Shown here: piece after piece, positions 1-8,670 of the stretch
Position numbering within the stretch: the first letter of the stretch is position 1
Layout: every line of letters begins with the position of its first letter
Origin: JAEWWD01 sp964440115
GTDB lineage: Bacteria > Bacillota > Clostridia > Christensenellales > CAG-138
Length of the DNA stretch: 64,000 nt
Reading direction: 5' to 3'
Assembly: GCA_964440115.1 (NCBI GenBank)
Contig: CAYTPV010000004.1
Location: forward strand, 124,001 to 188,000
Notes under the pieces: generated by a model
What the model was told of the DNA's origin: nothing
Databases searched by the model: none
What the model saw: the letters and a program-made list of their open reading frames with translations, nothing else
Position numbers and translations under genes: made by a program

Positions 1-483
1 GCCGGATGAAGGATCAACGATTTGCTCTACAAGGGAATACTTGCCCCTGTTCAGTTTAAGCAGCGTCATCATGTCGCCGAGTGACATTTCTTCCGCGACC
101 AGCCGTGCAAGAAGATCCGATTGGTTCACGCCGACATCCACGCCCATGGAAGGGTTGAACAGCCAAGCGTTTTTGGGATTGTTGACGCGCGCCACCACAC
201 GCCCCACGCCGTATTCCATACGTGCCATGGTGGCTACAACAAGGTTGGTTTCATCCGAACCTGTTACGGCGGCTACTACATCCGCCCCACTAATACCCGC
301 CTCTTCCAAAGTGCGAGGTTCCGTGCCGTTGCCCCAAAGCAGTGCTTCTTCCGGCAGATCGCGCTTGAGCGCGGGAAAACGCACATCACGGTTTTCAATG
401 AGTTTTACGGTATGACCGCGGCCGAGCAGCAAACCTGCGAGGTATGCGCCAACCTGACCGCCGCCAACGATAATGACTTTCAT
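1..483 (-). CDS. TrkA-type NAD(P)-binding potassium transport regulator, partial (left edge)
   Basis: The reading frame starts at an ATG at 483 and stays open for 161 codons to the window edge, so the C-terminal part is missing. The protein opens with MKVIIVGGGQVGAYLAG, a Rossmann GxGxxG nucleotide-binding loop. It continues with VTGSDETNLV and RVNNPKNAWLF, both typical of the TrkA-N (RCK) domain that gates Trk/Ktr potassium channels on the inner face of the membrane. It follows a second TrkA-type gene on the same strand with a 20-nt gap, so the two are probably co-transcribed. Two consecutive single-RCK proteins may act as a pair, or one may partner a membrane subunit to the left of the window. 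The fold is clear. The partner and ligand (NAD+, ATP or c-di-AMP) cannot be read from this sequence. Confidence 0.85.
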   Translation of the reverse strand, partial: MKVIIVGGGQVGAYLAGLLLGRGHTVKLIENRDVRFPALKRDLPEEALLWGNGTEPRTLEEAGISGADVVAAVTGSDETNLVVATMARMEYGVGRVVARVNNPKNAWLFNPSMGVDVGVNQSDLLARLVAEEMSLGDMMTLLKLNRGKYSLVEQIVDPSSG

Positions 484-503
484 AGCAATATCCTCCTTGC
501 AGG

Positions 504-1154
504 CTATTCCATGCCCAGCAGTCGTTTAAGCCGATCGGCTGAGGCCGTCGCTACAGCCAGAAACGCCAGATCGCCCTTCTCGAGCTGTGTGCCCAGCGTG
601 GGAATATACGTTTTCCCGCCGCGGCTTATCGCGATCAGATTGATCTCACCGGCTACCATCAAATCGCGTGCTTTCTGGCCATCCATCATGGGCGGAATTT
701 CTATTTCGACAACATCGACATCACCTGCGCCGAGGCTAAGCACCGCGTTGAAAGGAGAGTAACACAGCAAATCAGCCGCTCGCTTTATTCCCCAAGTCGT
801 GGAAGAAATCGTCTGTATACCGAGTTTGCGGTATATCTCTGCCTTGTGTCTGTCGTACATGCGGGCGACGACCTTTGGTACGTGATACGCTTCGCGCGCA
901 AGCTGTGCAATAACGGCATTTGACTCATCGCTTGCGGTAACTGCAGCCAGCGCGTCCGCCTTATCGATCTTCGCTTTGAGCAGTATGTCCCTGTCAAAGC
1001 CTATGCCCTCTACCGTTTTTCCTTTGAAGCCCGGGTCCAGACGCTTGAAAGCCGCCGCATCAGAATCCACAACTGTGACGGTATGTCCCTTCTGGCTCAA
1101 GAATTCGGCAAGCCCGGAGCCTATGCGTCCGCAGCCAACAACTATAATTTTCAT
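504..1154 (-). CDS. TrkA/KtrA family potassium uptake regulatory protein
   Basis: A 216-residue protein with an N-terminal Rossmann domain (MKIIVVGCGRIGSGLAE, residues 1-17) and a typical RCK core (VTASDESNAVIAQLAREAY, RMYDRHKAEIYRKLGI). A C-terminal RCK_C-like region near residues 135-216 ends in GDLAFLAVATASADRLKRLLG. At about 220 residues it has the usual length of KtrA-type proteins, which sit as cytoplasmic gating rings under a KtrB/TrkH potassium channel. The start at 1154 is preferred over an in-frame ATG five codons upstream because AGGAGG lies 5 nt before it. The gene follows the Na+/K+-ATPase-like pump by 18 nt and precedes a second TrkA-type gene, so it belongs to the KdpDE-linked cation cluster. 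No channel subunit is visible in the window. Confidence 0.9.
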   Translation of the reverse strand: MKIIVVGCGRIGSGLAEFLSQKGHTVTVVDSDAAAFKRLDPGFKGKTVEGIGFDRDILLKAKIDKADALAAVTASDESNAVIAQLAREAYHVPKVVARMYDRHKAEIYRKLGIQTISSTTWGIKRAADLLCYSPFNAVLSLGAGDVDVVEIEIPPMMDGQKARDLMVAGEINLIAISRGGKTYIPTLGTQLEKGDLAFLAVATASADRLKRLLGME

Positions 1155-1172
1155 AGCATCCTCCTGCATCTC

Positions 1173-3977
1173 TTACGCCTTGTGTGAAATCTTCTTCCCG
1201 CGTTTGCGCAGGAAGTATTTGCGCAGTTCATCCACTAGCAGTACAACCGGCGGAATAATGATCAAATACCCCCATTCCCGCAAACCGATGGGCGCCATAT
1301 TGAACACGGTGTTTACCGGCGAGTACATCAGCAGGCAAAGCAGCGTCAGTTCCACAATAATGCCGACGATGATGAGACGATTGCTGAATATGCCGATTTT
1401 GAATACCGAAACGCGGTCGGTTCGTGCGGCGAAAACAACAGCAATCTGGCACATCACGATGGCCGCGAATGTCATTGTGGTGGCCATGCGATACACAATG
1501 CCTTCTCCCGCAAGCGGTACAGCAGGCCAGCCATGCAAATGGTTTAATAGGAAGTACGCTGCCATACACACCGCCGACTCAATCATACCATACCAGAGCA
1601 TGGCGCGCACAAGAAGTTTGCGGTTGAGCATGGGTTCTTTCTGCGAGCGGGGGGGCAGGCTCATAATGCCTTCCTCGGGCAGTTCCGTACCCAGCGCCAC
1701 GGCGGGCACCATATCCGTACCAAGGTCGATGGCCAGTACCTGCATGATCGTCAGAGGCAGGGGGATAGCGCCGCGTGAAAACAGATAGAACACGAACGGC
1801 ACAGCCTCCGGCATGTTGCTGTTGAAAATGTACAGCGCGAACTTCCGGATGTTGTTATATACCGCACGGCCTTCCTCCACAGCGTTGACAATGGAGGCGA
1901 AGTTATCGTCCGTCAGTATCATATCGGCCGCTTCCTTGGCTACGTCCGTGCCGGACATGCCCATCGCAACGCCGATATCCGCTTTCTTAAGCGCGGGCGA
2001 GTCGTTGACACCGTCGCCCGTAACTGCCACCACGTGGCCAAGAGCTTGCAGAGCGCTTACAACCTGCAGTTTTTGCTCGGGGGCTACGCGCGCGAATATG
2101 ACCTCGCCGCTGAGCGCTTGCTTGAGTTCCTCCTGCGACATGTGCTCGAGCTCTAAGCCGGATACGATGCGGGGCTTGTCGCCCTGTACGATGCCTATGC
2201 GGCGCGCGATGCTTTCTGCGGTAAGGCCATAGTCGCCCGTAATCATAATAATACGTATGCCCGCGTGATGGCATTTTTCTACCGCGGCCGCAACTTCGGG
2301 GCGCGGGGGATCCGCCATGGCTACGAGGCCAAGGAATGTCAGTTCGCGTTCAATGAGTTCCGGCGTGTATGCGCTCAGACTCGCGGGAACGGTTCCCTTG
2401 GGCAGCCGTCTGATTGCCACAGCGAGAACACGAAGACCGTTACGCGCATACTGGTCGTTTGCGTTCATGATGCGGGTGCGCATGGCATCGTCCATCGAGA
2501 TGTCCTGCTTATTCTGGCGAACAAACGTACAGAGTTCCAATACTTCCTTGGGAGCGCCCTTGCAGTATACAATCTGATCCGCGCTTCTGTCGGCCGCCTT
2601 ATGTATGGTGCTCATGCGCTTGCGGGTGGAATCGAAGGGCAGTTCGCGAAGCCTGGGCGTGCGCTCGGCTTCGGCGGCTAAATCCACGCCGCCCTTTTGC
2701 GCCAAAACCAGCAAGGAAGCTTCCGTCGGATCACCCAGAACAGTCCAGCGGGCTTCCCCGTTGGGCGGTACAAGGCGTGCGTTGCAGCACATGCCCGCGG
2801 CCGCGCAGACCTGCGCAAGCTCGGGATCGTTATTCGACGACTGATTGCCGGTGAGTATCTGGCCTTCCGAAGAGTAGCCTACACCTGTTACGCGGTATTG
2901 CTGTTCAGCCGTCCAGACATCGCTGACGGTCATTTCATTTTGTGTCAGCGTGCCGGTTTTATCCGTGCAGATCACCGTGGTGCAACCAAGCGTCTCCACA
3001 GCGCTCATGCGCTTAATAAGTGCGTTGCGTTTCGCCATTCGCTGCACGCCCATCGCAAGTGAAAGCGTTACGGTGGGCAGCAGGCCTTCGGGCACAAACG
3101 CGACGATCATGCCAAGTCCGAACACAAAACTTTCGGCTAAATCCGCCTTGGCCAACAGTACAGCCGCTATGAAAAAGAACGTGCCGATACTGACCGCCAT
3201 TACCGTAATGAGTTTGGTGATGCGGGCCATTTCTTTTTGCAGCGGACTCTGTTCTTCTTTGACCGTCTGTGTGAGGTTGGCGATTTTTCCGAATTCGGTG
3301 GACATACCTGTTGCGAAAACTACTGCTCGCCCGGTTCCTGCGGCGACGGTGGTGCCCGCGAACACAAGATCGGGCTGTTCCACACGGGTAAGGTCATCGC
3401 GCAGTACTTCAAATCTCGCTTTGTGTACAGGCTGCGATTCTCCTGTCAATGTGGATTGGTTTACCCGAAGGTCGTTGTCGTCCACAAGGCGGCTGTCCGC
3501 CGATATGCGGTCGCCTTCATTGAGCAGTATCACATCGCCAGGTACCAAATCCTCGGCCAATATGCTCTGCTCTTCGCCGTCGCGGATAACGCGCGCATAA
3601 GCGGGCAAAAGCTGCTTCAATGCCTCCGTTGCCTTTTCCGCGCGGTATTCCTGCCAAAAGCTGAACGAACCGTTGATGATATTTACCAGCCAAATGGCAA
3701 TGGTCAACTGCGGCATTTGCGCTATTAATGCTACAGCACCGCCGATCCACAGCAGAATTGCCATCAAATGCGTAAAGTTGGCAAGAAAGCGCCAGATCAG
3801 AGGCTTCCCTTTCTGTTCGCGCAGGGTATTCTTGCCATATTTACTCAGGCGATCCTGCACTTGCTCGCTCGATAATCCGCGAGCCGAGGTATCCAGTACC
3901 TGGTATACCTCGTTAATGGATATTTTTTGGATATCCGGTGTGCCGCTCGTTTCGGCACTGTTGTAACTCGTATTCAT
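1173..3977 (-). CDS. P-type cation ATPase resembling Na+/K+-ATPase (P2C)
   Basis: A 934-residue P-type ATPase. Actuator TGES lies at residues 179-182 region, the phosphorylation loop CTDKTGTLTQ has its Asp near 339, and the hinge TGDGVND is at about 653-659. The membrane helices carry P2C signatures rather than KdpB or Ca2+-pump ones. M4 reads VPEGLLPTV (296-303), M5 NSNMPEAVPF (719-728) and M6 AIDLGTDMVPA (749-759). These match the Na+/K+-ATPase segments NVPEGLLATV, TSNIPEITPF and CIDLGTDMVPA, including the Ser-Asn-Glu and Asp-Asp cation ligands. The C-terminal tail VDELRKYFLRKRG also resembles the animal pump. I chose the ATG at 3977, which has AGGGGA upstream, over one 16 codons earlier. 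KdpDE lie upstream and TrkA genes downstream, so Na+ export or K+ import is likely. Transport direction and stoichiometry are inference. Confidence 0.85.
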   Translation of the reverse strand: MNTSYNSAETSGTPDIQKISINEVYQVLDTSARGLSSEQVQDRLSKYGKNTLREQKGKPLIWRFLANFTHLMAILLWIGGAVALIAQMPQLTIAIWLVNIINGSFSFWQEYRAEKATEALKQLLPAYARVIRDGEEQSILAEDLVPGDVILLNEGDRISADSRLVDDNDLRVNQSTLTGESQPVHKARFEVLRDDLTRVEQPDLVFAGTTVAAGTGRAVVFATGMSTEFGKIANLTQTVKEEQSPLQKEMARITKLITVMAVSIGTFFFIAAVLLAKADLAESFVFGLGMIVAFVPEGLLPTVTLSLAMGVQRMAKRNALIKRMSAVETLGCTTVICTDKTGTLTQNEMTVSDVWTAEQQYRVTGVGYSSEGQILTGNQSSNNDPELAQVCAAAGMCCNARLVPPNGEARWTVLGDPTEASLLVLAQKGGVDLAAEAERTPRLRELPFDSTRKRMSTIHKAADRSADQIVYCKGAPKEVLELCTFVRQNKQDISMDDAMRTRIMNANDQYARNGLRVLAVAIRRLPKGTVPASLSAYTPELIERELTFLGLVAMADPPRPEVAAAVEKCHHAGIRIIMITGDYGLTAESIARRIGIVQGDKPRIVSGLELEHMSQEELKQALSGEVIFARVAPEQKLQVVSALQALGHVVAVTGDGVNDSPALKKADIGVAMGMSGTDVAKEAADMILTDDNFASIVNAVEEGRAVYNNIRKFALYIFNSNMPEAVPFVFYLFSRGAIPLPLTIMQVLAIDLGTDMVPAVALGTELPEEGIMSLPPRSQKEPMLNRKLLVRAMLWYGMIESAVCMAAYFLLNHLHGWPAVPLAGEGIVYRMATTMTFAAIVMCQIAVVFAARTDRVSVFKIGIFSNRLIIVGIIVELTLLCLLMYSPVNTVFNMAPIGLREWGYLIIIPPVVLLVDELRKYFLRKRGKKISHKA

Positions 3978-4074
3978 ACATTCCCCTAACACATTTCCTA
4001 ATAGAATACCCGCCGCCGTTTTCACGACAGTAATCAGTATGGGCCGGCCCTTCGTAATTCTCTGAGCGTGCGCG

Positions 4075-4170
4075 TTACTTAGTGTGCCCGCATTTGTACC
4101 ACTCTACCAGCACGCAGATGAGCAAAATTACGAAAATTACCCAGATTACAATGCCTGCAACATCCCCCAT
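4075..4170 (-). CDS. 31-residue single-helix membrane peptide, possible pump subunit
   Basis: An ATG at 4170, preceded by a GGGGG ribosome binding site 6 nt upstream, opens a 31-codon frame ending in TAA at 4075. The peptide starts MGDVAGIV, has a continuous hydrophobic stretch (IVIWVIFVILLICVLV, about residues 7-22) and ends in the short polar tail EWYKCGHTK. It lies on the same strand, 97 nt upstream of the Na+/K+-ATPase-like gene and just downstream of KdpDE. Size, topology and position resemble KdpF, the about 30-residue stabiliser of KdpABC. Small one-helix regulators of animal P-type pumps (FXYD, sarcolipin) are a looser parallel. I know of no named family for it. A role as accessory subunit of the adjacent pump is inference, and translation itself is unproven. 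Confidence 0.6.
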   Translation of the reverse strand: MGDVAGIVIWVIFVILLICVLVEWYKCGHTK

Positions 4171-4263
4171 AATCAACCCCCTGCTCTTTCATCCGGCGAC
4201 CGGCCCATAAATCCATCGACGAACGTTATTTAAGAACGCAAGCCGCGTACTAACTATCGACTT

Positions 4264-4269
4264 ATTATA
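4264..4269 (-). promoter_or_regulatory. Candidate -10 of the pump operon promoter
   Basis: On the minus strand a TATAAT hexamer lies about 95 nt upstream of the 31-residue peptide. No good -35 hexamer sits 17 nt above it (ATCCCC). This would fit an activator-dependent promoter, with KdpE as the obvious candidate activator, but no KdpE site can be claimed by eye. Confidence 0.35.
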
Positions 4270-4401
4270 GTCAATACGAAATGAAGGGGATATTAAGGAA
4301 GAATACCTATGGATAAAGATTGTATAAAGAAATGAGAGCAGCTGATACGTACGAGAACAATTGAAGCTTTCATTAGTCTGCACATTCAATTTGATAGCAT
4401 A

Positions 4402-4423
4402 TAAAAAAGAGGCCGGAGCCTCT
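4402..4423 (-). terminator. Terminator after kdpE
   Basis: On the minus strand AGAGGC-TCCG-GCCTCT is followed directly by six T residues, 24 nt after the kdpE stop codon. It separates kdpDE from the pump operon, so the pump probably has its own promoter. Confidence 0.85.
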
Positions 4424-4446
4424 GATGCTGATATATAGTTGGATTT

Positions 4447-5142
4447 TTATATGTCTTCCACCATGCGGTAGCCCACGCCAACCTCTGTAATGATATACTT
4501 CGGTTCCGCCGGATTTTCTTCCAGTTTGCGGCGAATGTTTGCCATATTTACGCGCAGTGCCTGTATCTCATTTGTGTAGGGGCCCCATATTTCACGGATG
4601 ATAAAATCATGTGTGAGTACCTTGCCCGCATGCCGCGCGAGCAGCACAATAATGCGGTATTCAATGGGGGTAAGATGAATATCGCGGCCGCCTGCCGTTA
4701 CCGTACGTTTATCAAAATTGATTTCCAGATCGTTTATCGTGATGGTTTGGGATTCCATGTGGCCCGGTGTCCGCTGGCCGCGGCGCATGGCCGCCCGTAT
4801 GCGTGCGAGCAGTTCTGCAGTGCCGAAGGGTTTGGTGATATAATCGTCGGCTCCTGCATCCAGTGCCTCAACCTTTTCTCTTTCGTGCCCGCGCGCCGAT
4901 ACAACCACGACTGGCGTATCTGTCCAGATGCGGATGGTTCTTAATACTTCCAAACCATCCACATCGGGCAGTCCCAGATCCAGCAGCACAATATCGGGGC
5001 AGTAAGAAGATGCCATCGACATGGCCTCTTTTCCCTTAGACGTCTTTTGAACGCCATACCCGTTGGAGGTAAGAATGGCGCTGATAAAGTTCGAAATGGT
5101 TTCGTCGTCTTCCACAATCAGGACGACAGCCTTATTATCCAT
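4447..5142 (-). CDS. kdpE: KdpE-type response regulator
   Basis: A 231-residue OmpR-family response regulator. The N-terminal receiver domain has the acidic pair VEDDE, a phospho-acceptor Asp in DIVLLDLGLPDVDG, and the switch Lys in YITKPFG. A C-terminal winged-helix DNA-binding domain covers roughly residues 130-231, with LTPIEYRIIVLLARHAGKVLTH and the VGVGYRM ending. The ATG at 5142 is preferred because GGAG sits 8 nt upstream, whereas an ATG two codons earlier is too close. It lies 82 nt after kdpD. In known systems KdpE is phosphorylated by KdpD under potassium limitation or osmotic stress and activates kdpFABC. Here no kdpFABC is visible, and the nearest downstream target is the Na+/K+-ATPase-like pump operon. 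Confidence 0.92.
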   Translation of the reverse strand: MDNKAVVLIVEDDETISNFISAILTSNGYGVQKTSKGKEAMSMASSYCPDIVLLDLGLPDVDGLEVLRTIRIWTDTPVVVVSARGHEREKVEALDAGADDYITKPFGTAELLARIRAAMRRGQRTPGHMESQTITINDLEINFDKRTVTAGGRDIHLTPIEYRIIVLLARHAGKVLTHDFIIREIWGPYTNEIQALRVNMANIRRKLEENPAEPKYIITEVGVGYRMVEDI

Positions 5143-5161
5143 AGTCATCTCTCCTTCGTCA

Positions 5162-5220
5162 AAAATCCCGGGATTTTCGACATTTCATCAAGGTGCAATG
5201 TCAAAGCCTATGGCTTTGAC
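5162..5220. repeat. Two palindromes between kdpD and kdpE
   Basis: The kdpD-kdpE gap holds the perfect palindrome AAAATCCCGGGATTTT (5162-5177) and a second inverted repeat, GTCAAAGCC-TAT-GGCTTTGAC (5200-5220). Both could form RNA hairpins in the kdpDE message or act as protein-binding sites. Neither has a following T-run on the minus strand strong enough to call a terminator. Confidence 0.7.
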
Positions 5221-5224
5221 CACC

Positions 5225-7852
5225 TTACATCGGCAGTGTAAACCGGAACGTTGCGCCGCCGGTGCCGTTGTTTTTGGCCTCAAGTCTGCCCCCGTGCGCG
5301 CTGATAATGGATTTGCAGATCGATAAACCTATGCCCATCCCGCGGGAGGAATCGGGGCCAATTCTGTTGGACGTGAAACCGTCAAACAGATGGGGAATAT
5401 CCTGATCCGCAATTCCTTCTCCATGGTCTGTTACTTCAAATATGGCAGAATCCTGTGCCCTCAGTACATTTACTTCAATGGGAGAGGGAGGAGGGGAGTG
5501 CTTGATGGCGTTTTCCAGCAGATTAATTAGTACCTGTACGATCAGTGTGCCGTCCATCGGAATAAGTATCAGTTCGTCAGGAACCTGAACATGCAGCGTG
5601 TGGGAGGGGAAACGTTTGCGGATTCGCCGCACCGCTTCTGCCACGATTTCTTCGGCGGCTTCAGGTGTTTTTGCTACATTCATGGTGCCTTCCTTAATGC
5701 GCGTGACAGAAAGTAAGTTTTCCACCATTCGAATGAGCCATTGTGAGTCTTCCCGGATATTGAAAATCAGCTGGTCATGCGTTGCTTGATCCAATGCTTT
5801 GCCATTTTCAAGTATGGCGGAGCTTGCCCCCAGTATTCCCGTGAGAGGCGTGCGCAGATCATGCGATATCGCGCGTAGCAGATTGCTGCGCATCTTTTCC
5901 TTTTCCGATTCCAACAGTATTTGACGCTGTTCGTCGGATAGATGCTGACGTTCAAGCGCCATTGCGACCTGCGAGGCGATCAGGCGCAGCAGTATGAAAT
6001 GGCTCTGGTCCAGCGGCCCGCCTTCATAGGAGATGCCCAGAACACCCAAAGATTTTCCCTGCGAAATAACGGGTAGGTAATATGCGGCGGCATCCTTGAG
6101 CGTATCGGTGCCCGCTCCTGCCGGCTTTTGATTGGCATATGCCCAATGCGCGGCTCCCCGCTCCTGCTCCGATCCAAGGTTTGCGGCATCGTCATACCCC
6201 GGAGCCTGCAATATATCGGGTGCATTCTGTGAGGGGTCATCCGTATAGAACGCCACCGAACGCCCGAAGAGTTTTATAATGTATTCGTTAATCAATTTTG
6301 CAATATTTTCACGTCCGCGCGTGGCCAGCAGTTTTCTGCTGATTTCATAGAGCATCTGCGTCCGGCGTTCGCGATGCGCGGCAAGCCGGGCCTGCGCCTT
6401 GATGCGCACTGTCAAAGCGCCGGTAATCAGCGCGACAATTAGCATAATGGCAAATGTAATCGGATAACCCGCCAGAGATTGAAAGGAAAAGTAAGGATAC
6501 GTGAAAAAGAAATTGAATGCCAGGACGCTCAGTACAGAAGCAGCGACACCGTAAAGATATCCCGTTGTCACTCTGGAAATAATCAGCACGGACAGAATAT
6601 AGATCATCACGATATTCTGGCTGTCAAACGGCAGGTCTTGTGCGAAAAAACATGCAAGCGTCGCTAACGCGAACACGCCCAGCAACTTTAGAGTATCCAG
6701 CCAGGAAAATGAAAGTGTCTGCATCACACGCATAGGCTGCCGGAATGTGCGGCCGCTATTATCCGGAATGATGTGCACTTCCACGCCGGGAATAAGAGAA
6801 ATGAGCTTGTCTTCAAAATCCTGCTCAAACAGATTGCGGAGCGTTCGGCGATTTCGGCTTTTGCCCACCACAATGTTGGTAATTCCCGATAGCCGCGCAT
6901 ATTCGGCGATGGTGGACGCAATATCAAAACCGATTAACGTTACGACTTCCGCACCCAGCCGCTCCGCCAGTACCATATTTGCGCGGAGGGTGTCGTTCTG
7001 CTTATCAGAGAGGCTGTCGCTTTGCTGGCTTTGTACGTAGACCGCTGTCCATGGGGCATGGAATGCTTCCGCGGCTCTTGCCGTCCAACGTATGCATTTC
7101 GCTGAGGAAGGCGACGCGCCTATGCAAACGAGCAGCTTGCTTTCGGAAATTTTCCCCGACATGCTGGGTTCGCTCAGGTTTTCATGGCTGATCCGTTCGG
7201 TTGCTTTGCGCAAGGCGATTTCCCTCAGCAGCCTTAACGTCTCATTGGAATAGAAATCCTGAACGGTCAAACCCGTGCCGTCGGTGCTTAGGCGCCCTTC
7301 CTTCACCCGGTGCAGCAATTCTTCAGGGTCTACGTCAATCAGCTTAACCTTATCTGCGCGGTCGAATATAGAATCAGGAACCGTTTCCGACACGGTCTTT
7401 CCAGTAATGCTTTGCACAACATCCGTGAGACTTTCAAGGTTTTGCAGATTCACCGTGGTATAGACGTCAATGCCGGCATGCAGTAATTCTTCTACATCCT
7501 GATACCGCTGCTTGTTGCGCATGCCGGGTGCGTTGGAATGTGCAAGTTCGTCCACAACGATGAGTGCAGGCTTTCGTTTGAGTGCGGTATCGAGGTCGAA
7601 TTCCGCCTGTCCGCCATCCCGAAGCGGTGTTGTTATCTGCGGCAGCGCAGGCAACCCGCGCATTAGATCAATGATTTCAGGATTGGCATCAGGCTCCATA
7701 AAGCCAATGAGCACATCCGTGCCGCAGCGGAAACGTACCTGCGCGTCGTCGAGCATCGCGCGGGTTTTGCCAACGCCTTCCGCATATCCAAAATAGATCT
7801 GCAGCCTGCCGCGCTGCGGCTGACCGTTTCGATCAAGGACGGTTGCGTCCAT
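5225..7852 (-). CDS. kdpD: KdpD-type osmosensitive K+ sensor histidine kinase
   Basis: An 875-residue protein with the full KdpD order of domains. The N-terminal KdpD domain has a Walker A motif (GYAEGVGKT, residues 22-30) and VVDELAHSNAPG near 99-110. A universal-stress-protein domain covers about 238-365. Four membrane helices lie around 388-480, followed by a GAF-like domain (about 500-640). The kinase core has HisKA AISHDLRTPLTG (His near 664), LINLLENAIKHSP as the N-box, and a GMGIGLSIC G-box. E. coli KdpD is 894 residues, so this is full length. It faces the cytoplasm and senses potassium and turgor through these domains. kdpE follows directly. The gene is divergent from a methyltransferase gene. 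The structural kdpFABC genes normally found beside it are not in the window. Confidence 0.95.
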   Translation of the reverse strand: MDATVLDRNGQPQRGRLQIYFGYAEGVGKTRAMLDDAQVRFRCGTDVLIGFMEPDANPEIIDLMRGLPALPQITTPLRDGGQAEFDLDTALKRKPALIVVDELAHSNAPGMRNKQRYQDVEELLHAGIDVYTTVNLQNLESLTDVVQSITGKTVSETVPDSIFDRADKVKLIDVDPEELLHRVKEGRLSTDGTGLTVQDFYSNETLRLLREIALRKATERISHENLSEPSMSGKISESKLLVCIGASPSSAKCIRWTARAAEAFHAPWTAVYVQSQQSDSLSDKQNDTLRANMVLAERLGAEVVTLIGFDIASTIAEYARLSGITNIVVGKSRNRRTLRNLFEQDFEDKLISLIPGVEVHIIPDNSGRTFRQPMRVMQTLSFSWLDTLKLLGVFALATLACFFAQDLPFDSQNIVMIYILSVLIISRVTTGYLYGVAASVLSVLAFNFFFTYPYFSFQSLAGYPITFAIMLIVALITGALTVRIKAQARLAAHRERRTQMLYEISRKLLATRGRENIAKLINEYIIKLFGRSVAFYTDDPSQNAPDILQAPGYDDAANLGSEQERGAAHWAYANQKPAGAGTDTLKDAAAYYLPVISQGKSLGVLGISYEGGPLDQSHFILLRLIASQVAMALERQHLSDEQRQILLESEKEKMRSNLLRAISHDLRTPLTGILGASSAILENGKALDQATHDQLIFNIREDSQWLIRMVENLLSVTRIKEGTMNVAKTPEAAEEIVAEAVRRIRKRFPSHTLHVQVPDELILIPMDGTLIVQVLINLLENAIKHSPPPSPIEVNVLRAQDSAIFEVTDHGEGIADQDIPHLFDGFTSNRIGPDSSRGMGIGLSICKSIISAHGGRLEAKNNGTGGATFRFTLPM

Positions 7853-7976
7853 TTTGCGGCATTCTCCTTCCGTTACCCGCCTTCGGGTGCTGCAAGTATC
7901 ATATCACATTGCATCAGGCTGTTGAAGCCGCTGTTTTACATATACAGGAATGATTGAACGCGCCGCGTGCGGCTTA

Positions 7977-7985
7977 TGGTATGAT
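7977..7985 (+). promoter_or_regulatory. Candidate extended -10 promoter for the methyltransferase gene
   Basis: TGGTATGAT is an extended -10 (TG-N-TATGAT) about 33 nt before the ATG at 8018. No -35 at ideal spacing is visible, which is acceptable for an extended -10. Confidence 0.35.
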
Positions 7986-8017
7986 AGTAGAAAAATTTGC
8001 AGGGAAAGCGTGAAAAC

Positions 8018-8572
8018 ATGTCAAACAAGCTGCTCAAACTGGAAAACCCGGATCGGGTAGAAGAATTGTCGCCTGAAATAACACTGCGCACAATTGGTTT
8101 GCGGGCAGATGATGTGTTCTGCGACATCGGCGCGGGCAGCGGATTGTTTGCCCTGCAGGCTGCAAAAATGACGAGCGGCAACGTATATGCTTTGGAAATA
8201 GACGAGGATATGCTCGCTCTGATCCGCAAAAGGGCGGATATGCAGGGACTTCATCATTTGCATACGGTTGCGGTGCGCGATGAGAGCTTTGGCTTGCCGC
8301 CGAATACGGCGGACATTGTACTGTTAGCGACCGTGCTGCATGAAATAGAGGATCAGAAGCCGTTTTTAGCCGATATATACTCTCTGTTGAAGACCGACGG
8401 AAAGCTTGCGGTCATTGAGTTCCGTTCCGGTCCTACGCCGTTTGGGCCTTCGCCGGAACACAGAATGAGCAGGGAGCGCATTGAAGAGACCGTATGTGCG
8501 GCCGGATTTGTGTACAGCGACTTTTTTGAACTGGGGCCGAATTTTATAGGCATTGTTTTTTTAAAACGCTGA
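8018..8572 (+). CDS. Class I SAM-dependent methyltransferase
   Basis: A 184-residue protein with the class I methyltransferase fold. Motif I is VFCDIGAGSGLFALQAA (about residues 31-47), an acidic residue ending strand 2 lies in VYALEIDEDM, and motif IV-like ADIVLLATVLHEIEDQK follows. It resembles UbiE/COQ5-like small methyltransferases. The substrate cannot be told. The ATG at 8018 is preferred to an upstream TTG because AGGGA lies 12 nt before it. The gene stands alone between kdpD (divergent) and an EamA transporter gene, which starts about 100 nt downstream and may have its own promoter. No specific pathway link is visible. Confidence 0.8.
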   Translation: MSNKLLKLENPDRVEELSPEITLRTIGLRADDVFCDIGAGSGLFALQAAKMTSGNVYALEIDEDMLALIRKRADMQGLHHLHTVAVRDESFGLPPNTADIVLLATVLHEIEDQKPFLADIYSLLKTDGKLAVIEFRSGPTPFGPSPEHRMSRERIEETVCAAGFVYSDFFELGPNFIGIVFLKR

Positions 8573-8670
8573 GCTACTCTATTACAGCAAATGTGTTATG
8601 ATATGACAAAAGCCGTCTGGTGTTGCAGACACTCTGCGGTTTAAGCAAACGAGGATTGTGGGGACGGTAT

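Noticed and set aside
4189..4389. A 66-codon frame upstream of the 31-residue peptide on the minus strand
   Set aside because: It has no ribosome binding site, an ordinary composition with no motif, and overlaps the likely promoter of the pump operon.
1173..7852. A kdpFABC operon expected beside kdpDE
   Set aside because: No KdpA or KdpC sequence is found. The ATPase has P2C membrane motifs, not those of KdpB.
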